From assembly GCA_944388965.1 (NCBI GenBank), contig CALXKL010000003.1, forward strand, positions 164,071 to 228,070: DNA of 64,000 bases, given 5' to 3'. The position numbers and the translations under genes are program-made. Below the pieces are notes generated by a model. The model was not told where the DNA came from. It saw only the letters and a program-made list of their open reading frames with translations, and searched no databases. The DNA is from an uncultured Spirochaetales bacterium (GTDB lineage Bacteria; Spirochaetota; Spirochaetia; Sphaerochaetales; Sphaerochaetaceae). Shown in pieces: positions 8,718-16,437 of this stretch (position 1 is the stretch's first letter; the number at the start of each line of letters is the position of its first letter).

Positions 8718-10009
8718 AGCGGCAGGTCCTCATGGATGAAACGTCTTGCATCCCTTCCGCTGTAGTCCGCGACTATCTGACCATGGCCTTCCAGAAGCCA
8801 TTTCGTAGTCGTCAGGCCGTCGAGTCCCACAGGTCCTCTGGCATGCATCTTGGAAGTGGAGATGCCCACCTCTGCTCCAAGGCCGAATCGGAAGCCGTCC
8901 GCAAAGCGCGTCGAACAGTTGCAGAACACGTCAGCCGAGTCGACCTCGTCGAAGAACCTTCTTCTGGCCAGGTCGTCGGAGGTGATGATGGCATCGGTAT
9001 GATGGGAGCCGTGGGATGCGATGTGCTCGATGGCCTCGTCCAGCGAGTCGACCACCTTGAGCGCCATCTGGAGAGACAGATACTCGGTATGGAAGTCGTC
9101 CTCCACTGCACTGGTCACAAGCGCGTCATCCGCCATCAGGGCCCGGCTCCTGTCATCTGCATGTATCATGACGCCGTAAGCGTCCAGAGAGCTCTTCAGA
9201 CGTGGCAGGAGGCGTGCGGCGACCGCCTCGTGTACGAGCACGGTCTCGACTGCGTTGCATGCCGCAGGGTACTGCACCTTGCTGTCGACGATGACCTTGA
9301 CCGCCAGGTCGATGTCCGCACTGCGGTCGACGTAGATCGAGCATATTCCGTCCGCATGTCCCATCACCGGGATATGGGTGTTGTCCATGACATGACGTAC
9401 GAAGGCATTGGAGCCGCGCGGGATGATCAGGTCGACGTCCCCCTCCATCTTCAGCATGGCATCCACATCCTCGTGACTGGACAGGAGCATGAGGAACGGT
9501 GCCCCGTCAAGCGTCTCCCTTATGACCTCGACGAGAGCCGCATTGGTCCTGTGGGCCTCCCTGCCGCCTTTGAGGATGATCCCGTTCGCGCTCTTGATCG
9601 CAAGCGAGACGATCTGGATCAACGCGTCCGGACGTGCCTCGAAGATCATTCCGATCACGCCGATCGGATAGGACACCTTCTCGAGCACCAGACCTTCGTC
9701 CAGCAGCCGTCTTTCCCTGACTCTTCCCACAGGACAGGGAAGTCCTGCAACCGCCTTCACCCCTTCGATGGCTCCGGCAAGCTTCGCCTCGTCGAGCTTC
9801 AGCCTGTGCAACAGTGCATCCTGGACGCCGGAGTGCGCGGCGGCCTCCATGTCCTCCACGTTCGCCTTGATGATCCTCGAACTGTTCAGCTCGAAGGCGC
9901 GGGCCATGTCGAGAAGCATCGCAGAGCGCACGTCATCCGTAAGAAGGGACAGCTTCGTCGCGGCCTTCCTGACCGCCTTGAAGTCCCTGGTCCTGTCATT
10001 TTCATCCAT
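8714..10009 (-). CDS. proA: Gamma-glutamyl phosphate reductase
   Basis: Second step of proline synthesis: NADPH-dependent reduction of gamma-glutamyl phosphate to the semialdehyde. Seen: aldehyde-dehydrogenase superfamily fold of 431 residues. The catalytic cysteine is in VQYPAACNAVETVLV, and IGVIGMIFEARPDALIQ and LKGGREAHRTN shape the cofactor site. The ATG at 10009 is preferred because it gives the normal family N-terminus (MDENDRTRDF). The frame stays open to a TTG at 10048 with an ATG at 10042; neither has a clearly better ribosome site. Overlaps proB by 4 nt. Confidence 0.93.
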   Translation of the reverse strand: MDENDRTRDFKAVRKAATKLSLLTDDVRSAMLLDMARAFELNSSRIIKANVEDMEAAAHSGVQDALLHRLKLDEAKLAGAIEGVKAVAGLPCPVGRVRERRLLDEGLVLEKVSYPIGVIGMIFEARPDALIQIVSLAIKSANGIILKGGREAHRTNAALVEVIRETLDGAPFLMLLSSHEDVDAMLKMEGDVDLIIPRGSNAFVRHVMDNTHIPVMGHADGICSIYVDRSADIDLAVKVIVDSKVQYPAACNAVETVLVHEAVAARLLPRLKSSLDAYGVMIHADDRSRALMADDALVTSAVEDDFHTEYLSLQMALKVVDSLDEAIEHIASHGSHHTDAIITSDDLARRRFFDEVDSADVFCNCSTRFADGFRFGLGAEVGISTSKMHARGPVGLDGLTTTKWLLEGHGQIVADYSGRDARRFIHEDLPL

Positions 10010-10061
10010 AGTATCTGGAAGAATATCCCGTTTGGCTCTCATTCTCAATCCGGTACGTCTG

Positions 10062-11558
10062 TCACATGAACGACGCGAAGAAGGAATCGACGGCCTCGAG
10101 CACGCCGCCTGCTATCGCCCTGGCCTTGTCGGATGGACTCGTGTAGTCGATCCCCTCACCGCGGGGGTCTATGTCCGCGATTTTGAAACCCTCGCACACC
10201 TGGAGTCCGTCATGCAGCATTCCCCTGACCATCCCGTCGATCATGGTCGTCTGCGGAACATCGCCCACATAGGCGATGACATCGCCGGCCTTGACGATGT
10301 CCCCGAAGGTCTTCACGCCTCTGAACACCCCTGAAGCGCTGCTATGAACGACACGCTCCCTTCCGTAACCCCCGATCACACCCGGCACTCCGGTATTCGC
10401 TGCGGCGCTTCCGGCCGTGATGATCCGCCCAAGATCGTGGCCGCGCTTCGTCTCGATGACGACATCGACGTCGTCTCCGGCCGTGAATCCTGGTCCCAGG
10501 GCCACCACAAGGGGAGCCATGTCGCGACGAGTGCCGAGATTCTTCTTGGCCATGACCGCATCCACGACCACCGTCGGACTCAGGATTCCGATCGACGAAG
10601 CCTCCTCGTCCACCAGAACCGGGACCTCATGTCTGTCGAATGCATGGAAGCACTCCTGTGGGGAGTCGATGAGTACGGCCTTCATCCCGTCGACGACGTA
10701 GCTGCCGTCATACACCGCTTCGGCGAAGCTCACGTTGCGTCTGACCTGCGTGGGCCGTGCGGTCTCGAGCGCCAGTACATGATACCCGGCGCGGGTCAGC
10801 CTGATGATGGTCGCGCTTGCCAGGTCCCCGGCACCCCGCACAATCACAAGACGTCTCCTGTCGTCACACAGCGGTCTTCCACCTGTGCGGTTGAAGGCCC
10901 TCATGATCTCGGCGGCGACGCTGATGGCGACCTCCTGCGGAGTCTCGGCTCCGATGTCGAGACCAAGCGGGGCGCTGATCCCCTTGTCCGGGACGATTCT
11001 GCTGCGCGAAGAGAGAAGACCGACATAGAAGGCCTTCGAGAAGTCGACATTGGACAGCAGTTCCCGTCCCCCCTGCACAGTCACGACTATGGCGCTGCAC
11101 TCGTCCAGGACGAGGCCTTCCAACGCTCCGCTCCAGCTGTCCGAAACCTTAACGCCTGCCGCGTATGGGCAGTCCACGGGACGGATGTCGTGGACGTATA
11201 TCGCATAGCCGACGCCATGGAGCGTCTCGGCCACACACCTTCCGACCTGTCCGAATCCGACGACATGCACCTTCCTCGACCTGTTCACGACATCAATCAT
11301 CAGCATCATCCTCCCCTTCGGGCAATCGACGGCAAGCTGTACGCCCTCGCCTGTGGCAATGGCCCTGACGGCGGCCTCGACGGCCTGGTCCTCGACATGA
11401 TGGCCGCCTATGGTGCCGACATGGCTTCCATCCTCCCTGACCAGCATGCGGCCGCTTGTACGCGGCACGATGCCCTCCACTGCGGTTATCGTCACCATTG
11501 CGAAGGCCTGATTGCACCGCTCCATGGCGGCCGCAGCCTCAAAGACCCGATCCGTCAT
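10062..11558 (-). CDS. yqeB: YqeB-type selenium-dependent molybdenum hydroxylase maturation protein
   Basis: YqeB proteins are found with molybdenum hydroxylases that carry labile selenium; their exact reaction is not established. Seen: 498 residues. An N-terminal XdhC/CoxI domain (GIVPRTSGRMLVREDG, IGGHHVEDQAVEAA) is followed by a Rossmann segment (VHVVGFGQVGRCVAETL, IGAETPQEVAISVAAEI), then the YqeB-specific C-terminal half from VIVRGAGDLASATIIRL through NLGTRRDMAPLVVALGPGF to DKARAIGGG-like DKARAIAGGVLEAVD. This is the normal domain order of the family. ATG 11558 follows GGGAGG; the frame is open further upstream but those residues are inside yqeC. Overlaps yqeC by 20 nt. Confidence 0.9.
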   Translation of the reverse strand: MTDRVFEAAAAMERCNQAFAMVTITAVEGIVPRTSGRMLVREDGSHVGTIGGHHVEDQAVEAAVRAIATGEGVQLAVDCPKGRMMLMIDVVNRSRKVHVVGFGQVGRCVAETLHGVGYAIYVHDIRPVDCPYAAGVKVSDSWSGALEGLVLDECSAIVVTVQGGRELLSNVDFSKAFYVGLLSSRSRIVPDKGISAPLGLDIGAETPQEVAISVAAEIMRAFNRTGGRPLCDDRRRLVIVRGAGDLASATIIRLTRAGYHVLALETARPTQVRRNVSFAEAVYDGSYVVDGMKAVLIDSPQECFHAFDRHEVPVLVDEEASSIGILSPTVVVDAVMAKKNLGTRRDMAPLVVALGPGFTAGDDVDVVIETKRGHDLGRIITAGSAAANTGVPGVIGGYGRERVVHSSASGVFRGVKTFGDIVKAGDVIAYVGDVPQTTMIDGMVRGMLHDGLQVCEGFKIADIDPRGEGIDYTSPSDKARAIAGGVLEAVDSFFASFM

Positions 11559-12237
11559 ACATTCTGTCCTCCCTGATTGAACCGAGGACCACAGGCACCG
11601 GCGAATGCAGTTCATGTATCGGCACGATGCATTCATCCGCCTGGTTGACCAGTATGACAGTGCGTCCCTTTGCCCCTTTCAGCACACCTTGCCCATCGCG
11701 GATGAGGAAGTCGAGGAACGCGGTATCGACCAGGGCGTCGCTCTCGAAGCCGAAGCATGTGTCGTCGACTCTGCAGCCGAACGCGGAGGCTCCGATCACC
11801 GCGAGGGTGGCGTCCGTACTGTCGATGACTACGGGATCGCGCTCCTGATGGTACTTGAGAGGAAGCGTCCTGGCACCGTCCGCCTCGATGATCGTCACGT
11901 CGTATCGTGCGACAAGTACGTCCAGGACCTCACGGCGTGGCGAGACCAGCTTCTTCGGATCCATCAGGGCCCTCTGCGCATACAGGACGCTCTGTGCGTG
12001 GACAGGTTCGTGGGAGAGAGCATCCGATTCCTCCACGAACACATGGTCCACGTCGTAGTCGAAATGTCTCGGCCCCTGTATCTTCGTGGTGGTGGTCAGC
12101 AGGACGCTCCTGCCCATTGCCCTGAAACGACCGGCCAGGGCCTTCATGGTGCTGGTCTTCCCGCCTGCTCCCGTAATGCTGATGACGCCTCGCCCCTCGG
12201 GAAGAAGAAGACCGGCAAGCATCTGTGTCAGTTCCAT
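11539..12237 (-). CDS. yqeC: YqeC-type selenium cofactor biosynthesis protein
   Basis: A P-loop protein of the selenium-dependent molybdenum hydroxylase system, cytosolic, biochemical role unproven. Seen: 232 residues. Walker A-like ITGAGGKTSTM (21-31) is at the N-terminus, VLLTTTTKIQ is switch-like, and IIEADGARTLPLKYHQERDPVVI is the family hallmark. ILVNQAD near the C-terminus resembles a nucleotide-specificity loop. It is the first gene of the yqeC-yqeB pair. There is no Shine-Dalgarno sequence before the ATG, and a TATCAT box ends only 7 bp upstream, so the mRNA may be leaderless. Confidence 0.9.
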   Translation of the reverse strand: MELTQMLAGLLLPEGRGVISITGAGGKTSTMKALAGRFRAMGRSVLLTTTTKIQGPRHFDYDVDHVFVEESDALSHEPVHAQSVLYAQRALMDPKKLVSPRREVLDVLVARYDVTIIEADGARTLPLKYHQERDPVVIDSTDATLAVIGASAFGCRVDDTCFGFESDALVDTAFLDFLIRDGQGVLKGAKGRTVILVNQADECIVPIHELHSPVPVVLGSIREDRMYDGSGL

Positions 12238-12244
12238 GGAGTGA

Positions 12245-12273
12245 ATGATAGCACAGTGCAGACGGGTTTTACA
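12245..12273 (-). promoter_or_regulatory. Putative leaderless promoter of yqeC-yqeB
   Basis: On the minus strand, TGTAAA (12273-12268), 17-bp spacer, TATCAT (12250-12245), then 7 bp to the yqeC ATG. The -35 is poor against TTGACA, but the arrangement is nearly the same as before galM (21091-21119): both read CTGTAAAAC ... TAT(A/C)AT ... CACTC next to the ATG. Confidence 0.4.
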
Positions 12274-12282
12274 GGTTCAAAT
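12266..12282 (+). repeat. Direct repeat copy 1 in the yqeC-lacI intergenic region
   Basis: GTTTTACAGGTTCAAAT; a second copy with one change lies 44 bp downstream. It overlaps the -35 position of the yqeC promoter. Candidate operator of the adjacent LacI-type regulator. Confidence 0.55.
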
Positions 12283-12309
12283 CAATCCAAAAAATTGGTC
12301 ACAAAAATC

Positions 12310-12326
12310 GTTTTACAGCTTCAAAT
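12310..12326 (+). repeat. Direct repeat copy 2 in the yqeC-lacI intergenic region
   Basis: GTTTTACAGCTTCAAAT, 16 of 17 bases identical to copy 1. It covers the -35 box of the regulator's own promoter, so binding here would be expected to affect initiation. Confidence 0.55.
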
Positions 12327-12340
12327 ACTGGTGTTATCCT
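12312..12340 (+). promoter_or_regulatory. Promoter of the LacI-TIM-LarA operon
   Basis: TTTACA (12312-12317), exactly 17 bp, TATCCT (12335-12340). Transcription would begin near 12347, which rules out the ATG at 12345 and favours the ATG at 12375. Confidence 0.55.
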
Positions 12341-12374
12341 GTTCATGAAAGGAAAAACCGAGGAAAATATTTGC

Positions 12375-13391
12375 ATGGCAGGCAGGGTTCTTCTCTCAGA
12401 CATAGCCAGAAGCTGTTCGACGAGCATCTCGACGGCCTCGAGAGTGCTGTCGGGAGATTCGTCCCGAAGAATAGCCGAATCCACACGTGACAGGATAATC
12501 GCCGCAGCGCGCGAGATGGGATACTTCGACGCCAAACTGAAGACCATAGGACGCTCAAACGCTCTGTCGGTGGCAGTGCTCTTCCTGTCCGACCACGAAA
12601 GCATACTCTCCCCTTTCTTCTCCCAGGTCGTCGAGGGGATCAAGGCAGAGTGCGAGGCGACGGCTTCGCACTGCATCGACCTAAGAGTCCTCAGCCTATA
12701 CGACGACGGCTTCTTCAACGAGCTCGAATCCGGCTCTTTCGACTTCGCCATAATACTTGGAAGGGTTCGCAAGGACATCCTGGACAGGGTACGCCGCTCC
12801 GGATCCAGACTGATCTACGCAGGTCTGAATGCGATAGGCGGCATGGACGAGGTGCTCTGCGATGCCAGACAGGGGATAAGCCATGCCGTCGAATACCTGC
12901 ATTCGCTCGGCCACGAGAGGATAGCCTTCCTCGGACCGTGCGACCAGCATCAGGTGGAGAACGAGTTCCGCTTCGAAGGATACATGGATGGCCTTGCAAG
13001 ATGCGGCATCGAATTCGACGAGTCGCTTGCATGCGATTCCTATCTCACAAGCGATGACGGATACGCGAGAATCCGGGACCTCGTCCCGTCGGCGCATCCC
13101 AGCGCCGTCATCTGCGCCAACGACAATCTCGCGCTGGGCGCCATCAAGGGCCTTGCCGACATCGGGCTGTCGGTACCTGACGACATTTCGGTCACAGGCT
13201 ACGACAACATCGACGCCGCGGCCTATCTCAATCCGCCCCTGACCACTTTCGACGTACCCAAGAGGGAGCTGGGCCGCTTCGCCCTGCGCCTGGCGGTCGA
13301 ACGTCATGAAAGCGGAAGACAATACGATGTAAGACTCAGCCTTCCCTTCACTCTCGTGGAGAGGAAGTCGACAAAGGAGGTTTCAAAGTGA
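12375..13391 (+). CDS. LacI-family transcriptional regulator
   Basis: Sugar-responsive DNA-binding repressor. Seen: 338 residues. The N-terminal helix-turn-helix (LLSDIARSCSTSISTASRVL) is followed by the hinge region and a periplasmic-binding-protein-like effector domain (FFSQVVEGI, ICANDNLALGAIKGL, VTGYDNIDAAAYLNPPLTT). ATG 12375 is chosen because the predicted transcript starts near 12347 and AGG lies 11 bp upstream. Its stop overlaps the next GTG start by 4 nt, so it heads a three-gene operon with the isomerase-like and LarA-like genes. The effector is unknown; a sugar or sugar phosphate acted on by those genes is the natural guess. Confidence 0.9.
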   Translation: MAGRVLLSDIARSCSTSISTASRVLSGDSSRRIAESTRDRIIAAAREMGYFDAKLKTIGRSNALSVAVLFLSDHESILSPFFSQVVEGIKAECEATASHCIDLRVLSLYDDGFFNELESGSFDFAIILGRVRKDILDRVRRSGSRLIYAGLNAIGGMDEVLCDARQGISHAVEYLHSLGHERIAFLGPCDQHQVENEFRFEGYMDGLARCGIEFDESLACDSYLTSDDGYARIRDLVPSAHPSAVICANDNLALGAIKGLADIGLSVPDDISVTGYDNIDAAAYLNPPLTTFDVPKRELGRFALRLAVERHESGRQYDVRLSLPFTLVERKSTKEVSK

Positions 13392-14239
13392 AGAGACAGC
13401 ACATCTTCGTCAACTTCAAGCGATTCGACGTACCCTCGGCGATGGGCGGTGTCAACCGCACCGGCGTCCGCCACTGGGCAGGAGACATCGTCAGGCAGAC
13501 GCTGCCGACACTGGAGACATACGGGCGCGACGAGACCAGATTCGCCATGTACTTCCCCGAAGGGCAGATCTTCGATGCCGTGGACGCGCTGGGCGACGGC
13601 GACGCCCTCGAGATCGGCTGTCAGGGAGTGTACAGGAAGGATGTCGCCCCGGGCGGCAACTTCGGTGCCTTCACGACCCTCCGTCCGGCGGCTGCAGCCA
13701 GGGCCATGGGATGCACCAGCGTCATCATCGGACACTGCGAGGAGAGAAACGAGAAGAGGGACCTGCTCTCGAGTGCAGGCGTCGAGGACTTCTCATGCGT
13801 GAACCGCGTCCTCAACGAGGAGATCCTGGCCGCCCAGGCGAGAGGTCTTTCCGTGCTCTATTGCATCGGAGAGCGGGACGACGAGGTCGAGCGCTGGGAC
13901 GAGGTCATCAGGACGCAGCTGACACAGGGGCTGAAGGATGTCGACCTTGCCTCAGTTGTCATCGCATACGAGCCAGTATGGTCCATCGGCCCGGGCAAGA
14001 CACCTGCCGGCAAGGACTACATCACGAAAGTGGCCCGGCTGGTGAAGGACACCATCGGCGACGTTCCGGTGGTCTATGGCGGCGGACTCAAGGAGGAGAA
14101 CGCCGAGATGCTCGCCTCGATCGAGGAGATCGACGGCGGCCTCATCGCCCTCACCCGCTTCTCGGGCGAGATCGGATTCTACAGCGACGAATACCTGAAC
14201 ATCGTCAGGCTTTATCTCAACAGGAAGAAGGAGAACTGA
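13388..14239 (+). CDS. Triosephosphate-isomerase-family protein (TIM paralogue)
   Basis: Seen: 283 residues, longer than the usual approximately 250 for TpiA. The catalytic residues are present: Lys in VNFKRFD (canonical NWKMN), His in IIGHCEERN, Glu in AYEPVWSIGPGKTPAG, and the phosphate loop YGGGLKEENA. The rest is divergent, with an extra N-terminal stretch (GGVNRTGVRHWAGDI). Known TIM paralogues in sugar operons isomerise tetrulose phosphates (EryH/DerH type), so a role outside glycolysis is likely. GTG start with AAAGGAGG 7-8 bp upstream. Sits between a LacI regulator and a LarA homologue (4-nt spacing). Confidence 0.75.
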   Translation: MKRQHIFVNFKRFDVPSAMGGVNRTGVRHWAGDIVRQTLPTLETYGRDETRFAMYFPEGQIFDAVDALGDGDALEIGCQGVYRKDVAPGGNFGAFTTLRPAAAARAMGCTSVIIGHCEERNEKRDLLSSAGVEDFSCVNRVLNEEILAAQARGLSVLYCIGERDDEVERWDEVIRTQLTQGLKDVDLASVVIAYEPVWSIGPGKTPAGKDYITKVARLVKDTIGDVPVVYGGGLKEENAEMLASIEEIDGGLIALTRFSGEIGFYSDEYLNIVRLYLNRKKEN

Positions 14240-14243
14240 AGAA

Positions 14244-15689
14244 ATGAAACTGGACTTCGAATACGGACAGGGCACAGTAAGCGCACAGCTTCCGGACTAC
14301 ACGGACGTCTTCATCCCCGGCGTCACCGTCCCCGATCCCCCATGCATCCCGGAGGACAGGCTTGAGGAGGAGACTCTCAGAAGCCTGCGCAACCCGATCG
14401 GCATGCCGCCCCTCACCGAACTGGCGAAGAAGGGCAGCAAGGTGACGATCGTCTTCCCCGACCGCGTCAAGGGCGGCGAACAGAAGACCAGCCACAGGAA
14501 GATATCCATCAAGCTCATCCTCAAGGAGCTTTACAGCGTGGGAGTCGAGAAGAAGGACATCCTCCTGATCTGCTCCAACGGACTGCACCGCAAGAACACG
14601 GTCAAGGAGATAAGGAACGTGCTCGGCGACGAGCTGTTCGACGAGTTCTGGCCGACACACCAGATCATCAACCACGACAGCGAGGACTGGGACCATCTGG
14701 TCGACCTGGGACGCACCGACGAAGGCGACCCGGTCATCATGAACAAGTACGTCTACGACAGCGATGTCGCTATCCTCATCGGCCATGTCCAGGGCAACCC
14801 CTACGGCGGCTATTCGGGTGGATACAAGCACTGTGCGACTGGAATCACGCACTGGAGGAGCATCGCGAGCCACCACGTGCCATCCGTCATGCACCGCAGC
14901 GACTTCACCCCCGTCAACGGGACCTCACTGATGAGGCAGAAGTTCAACCAGATCGGCATGCACATGGAGAAGTGCATGGGCAAGAAGTTCTTCTGCTGCG
15001 ACGCCGTCCTCGATTCCAAGAGCAGGCAGATCAGCATCTACAGCGGCTACGCAAAGGAGATGATGCCCATCTCGTGGATCGATGCCGACAAGAGGACATA
15101 CGTCCACTGGGCCGAGAAGAAGTATGACATCCTGGTGTTCGGAATGCCGCAGTTCTTCCACTATGGTGACGGCATGGGAACCAACCCGATCATGCTGATG
15201 CAGGCGCTCTCTGCGCAGGTCATCCGCCTCAAGAGGGTCATGAGCGACAAGTGCGTCATCATCTGCCAGAGCCTCTGCGACGGCTTCTTCAATGATGCGC
15301 TGTGGCCCTACACGAGGGAGATGTTCGAGCAGTTCAAGCATGACGAGATGAACATCCTGCCCGACATGGACAGGCTGGGAGAGTACTACGCAACCAACGA
15401 GGAGTACATCCGCAAGTACCGCTTCACCAACGCCTTCCATCCCTTCCATGGCTTCAGCATGATCAGCTGCGGACACATCGCCGAGATGAACACCAGCGCC
15501 ATCTACATCACCGGTGCAAAGGAACCCGGATACGCCAGGGCGATGGGACTCAAGACCAGGGCCACCATCGAGGAGGCGCTTGAGGACGCGATGAAGAAGT
15601 ACACGGGGGACAGGCCCAACATTCTTGCCCTCCCACTCACCTTCAAGACTGCAAGCGTCCACCTGTGCATGAAGGACGACAAGTCCTGA
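14244..15689 (+). CDS. LarA-family (nickel-pincer racemase/epimerase-like) protein
   Basis: LarA enzymes invert 2-hydroxyacids using a nickel-pincer nucleotide bound to a lysine. Seen: 481 residues with the family landmarks SNGLHRKNT, INHDSED (His144, LarA His108 position), GGYSGGYK (Lys195, the cofactor-anchoring Lys184 position) and His211 (LarA His200, nickel ligand). The catalytic His174 position is Asn185 (QGNPYGGYSGG instead of PHxFAGxSGG). Known homologues include malate racemase and D-gluconate epimerase, so a sugar acid is plausible. larB, larC and larE are not in the window. Last gene of the LacI operon; a strong terminator follows. Confidence 0.8.
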   Translation: MKLDFEYGQGTVSAQLPDYTDVFIPGVTVPDPPCIPEDRLEEETLRSLRNPIGMPPLTELAKKGSKVTIVFPDRVKGGEQKTSHRKISIKLILKELYSVGVEKKDILLICSNGLHRKNTVKEIRNVLGDELFDEFWPTHQIINHDSEDWDHLVDLGRTDEGDPVIMNKYVYDSDVAILIGHVQGNPYGGYSGGYKHCATGITHWRSIASHHVPSVMHRSDFTPVNGTSLMRQKFNQIGMHMEKCMGKKFFCCDAVLDSKSRQISIYSGYAKEMMPISWIDADKRTYVHWAEKKYDILVFGMPQFFHYGDGMGTNPIMLMQALSAQVIRLKRVMSDKCVIICQSLCDGFFNDALWPYTREMFEQFKHDEMNILPDMDRLGEYYATNEEYIRKYRFTNAFHPFHGFSMISCGHIAEMNTSAIYITGAKEPGYARAMGLKTRATIEEALEDAMKKYTGDRPNILALPLTFKTASVHLCMKDDKS

Positions 15690-15710
15690 TGGCAGTCTCT
15701 TTGTAGTCAC

Positions 15711-15746
15711 GACACCCGGTCGTCGTCACGGCCGGGTGTTGTCTTG
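15711..15746 (+). terminator. Terminator of the LacI-TIM-LarA operon
   Basis: Stem ACACCCGG (15712-15719) / CCGGGTGT (15732-15739), 12-nt loop, then TGTCTTGT. Confidence 0.75.
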
Positions 15747-15789
15747 TATCAAGGGTGTTGTTAGCTTTTGATGAAGGAGGAGCAATGTC

Positions 15790-16344
15790 ATGGCCGACTT
15801 CACGCGCAAGGCGATAATCGAGACATACATCTCGATGATCGAGAGAATGCCTGCAAGCCAGGTGACCGTCAGCGCCCTGGTCAAGGAGTGCGGGATAAAC
15901 AGGAACACGTTCTACTATCATTTCAGAGACATCCCGGATCTTCTCGAGACCATTGCAGAGACCGATGCGGACAGCATCATCTCCTCTTCAGATCCAGCGG
16001 ACACGCTGGAGGACTGTCTCGAGCGTGCCATAGACTTCGCCCTGCTCAGACGCAAGGCGGTGATGAACATCTATTCATCGTCTTCACGGAACATCTTCGA
16101 GGTGTCGCTGTGGAGAGTCGTCGAGAGTGTCGTCAGACGCTATCTTGAGAGACGATACGGCGATGACATCCCATCCGACAGGCGCGAAGCGGTCGTGAGA
16201 TATCTCAAGTGTGTGCTCTTCGGACTGGTATCCGGCTGGCTTGAAAGCGGCATGGACAAGGATATACTCGGCCAGCTGAAAAGCATAGCGAACCTGAAGC
16301 ACGGCAGTCTTGACGACATGATGCAGACAGCGTTCGACAGATGA
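15790..16344 (+). CDS. TetR/AcrR-family transcriptional regulator
   Basis: Seen: 184 residues. The N-terminal helix-turn-helix is clear (VTVSALVKECGINRNTFYYHF, about 27-47), followed by a helical ligand-binding domain typical of the DhaS-like TetR subgroup. AAGGAGGAGC precedes the ATG. It lies directly upstream of oleate hydratase in the same direction with a short palindrome between them, so regulation of ohyA in response to fatty acids is a reasonable inference. Confidence 0.85.
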   Translation: MADFTRKAIIETYISMIERMPASQVTVSALVKECGINRNTFYYHFRDIPDLLETIAETDADSIISSSDPADTLEDCLERAIDFALLRRKAVMNIYSSSSRNIFEVSLWRVVESVVRRYLERRYGDDIPSDRREAVVRYLKCVLFGLVSGWLESGMDKDILGQLKSIANLKHGSLDDMMQTAFDR

Positions 16345-16353
16345 CCGGATTCC

Positions 16354-16365
16354 AGACAACTGTCT
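16354..16365 (+). promoter_or_regulatory. Candidate TetR operator upstream of ohyA
   Basis: Inverted repeat AGACA-AC-TGTCT, flanked by CGG and CCG (16347-16368), immediately before TTGACC (16370-16375), a possible -35 box. No good -10 was found at standard spacing. Confidence 0.35.
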
Positions 16366-16437
16366 ACCGTTGACCATATTCCCCTGCACTATCCTGACAT
16401 TAGTCTTTGCTCATCAGAAACGATGGAGGAAAGACGA

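Noticed and set aside
8732..10069. 445-codon plus-strand frame
   Set aside because: Exact antisense of proA; proA has clear family motifs and this frame has none.
10344..11576. 410-codon plus-strand frame
   Set aside because: Antisense of yqeB; no recognisable motif.
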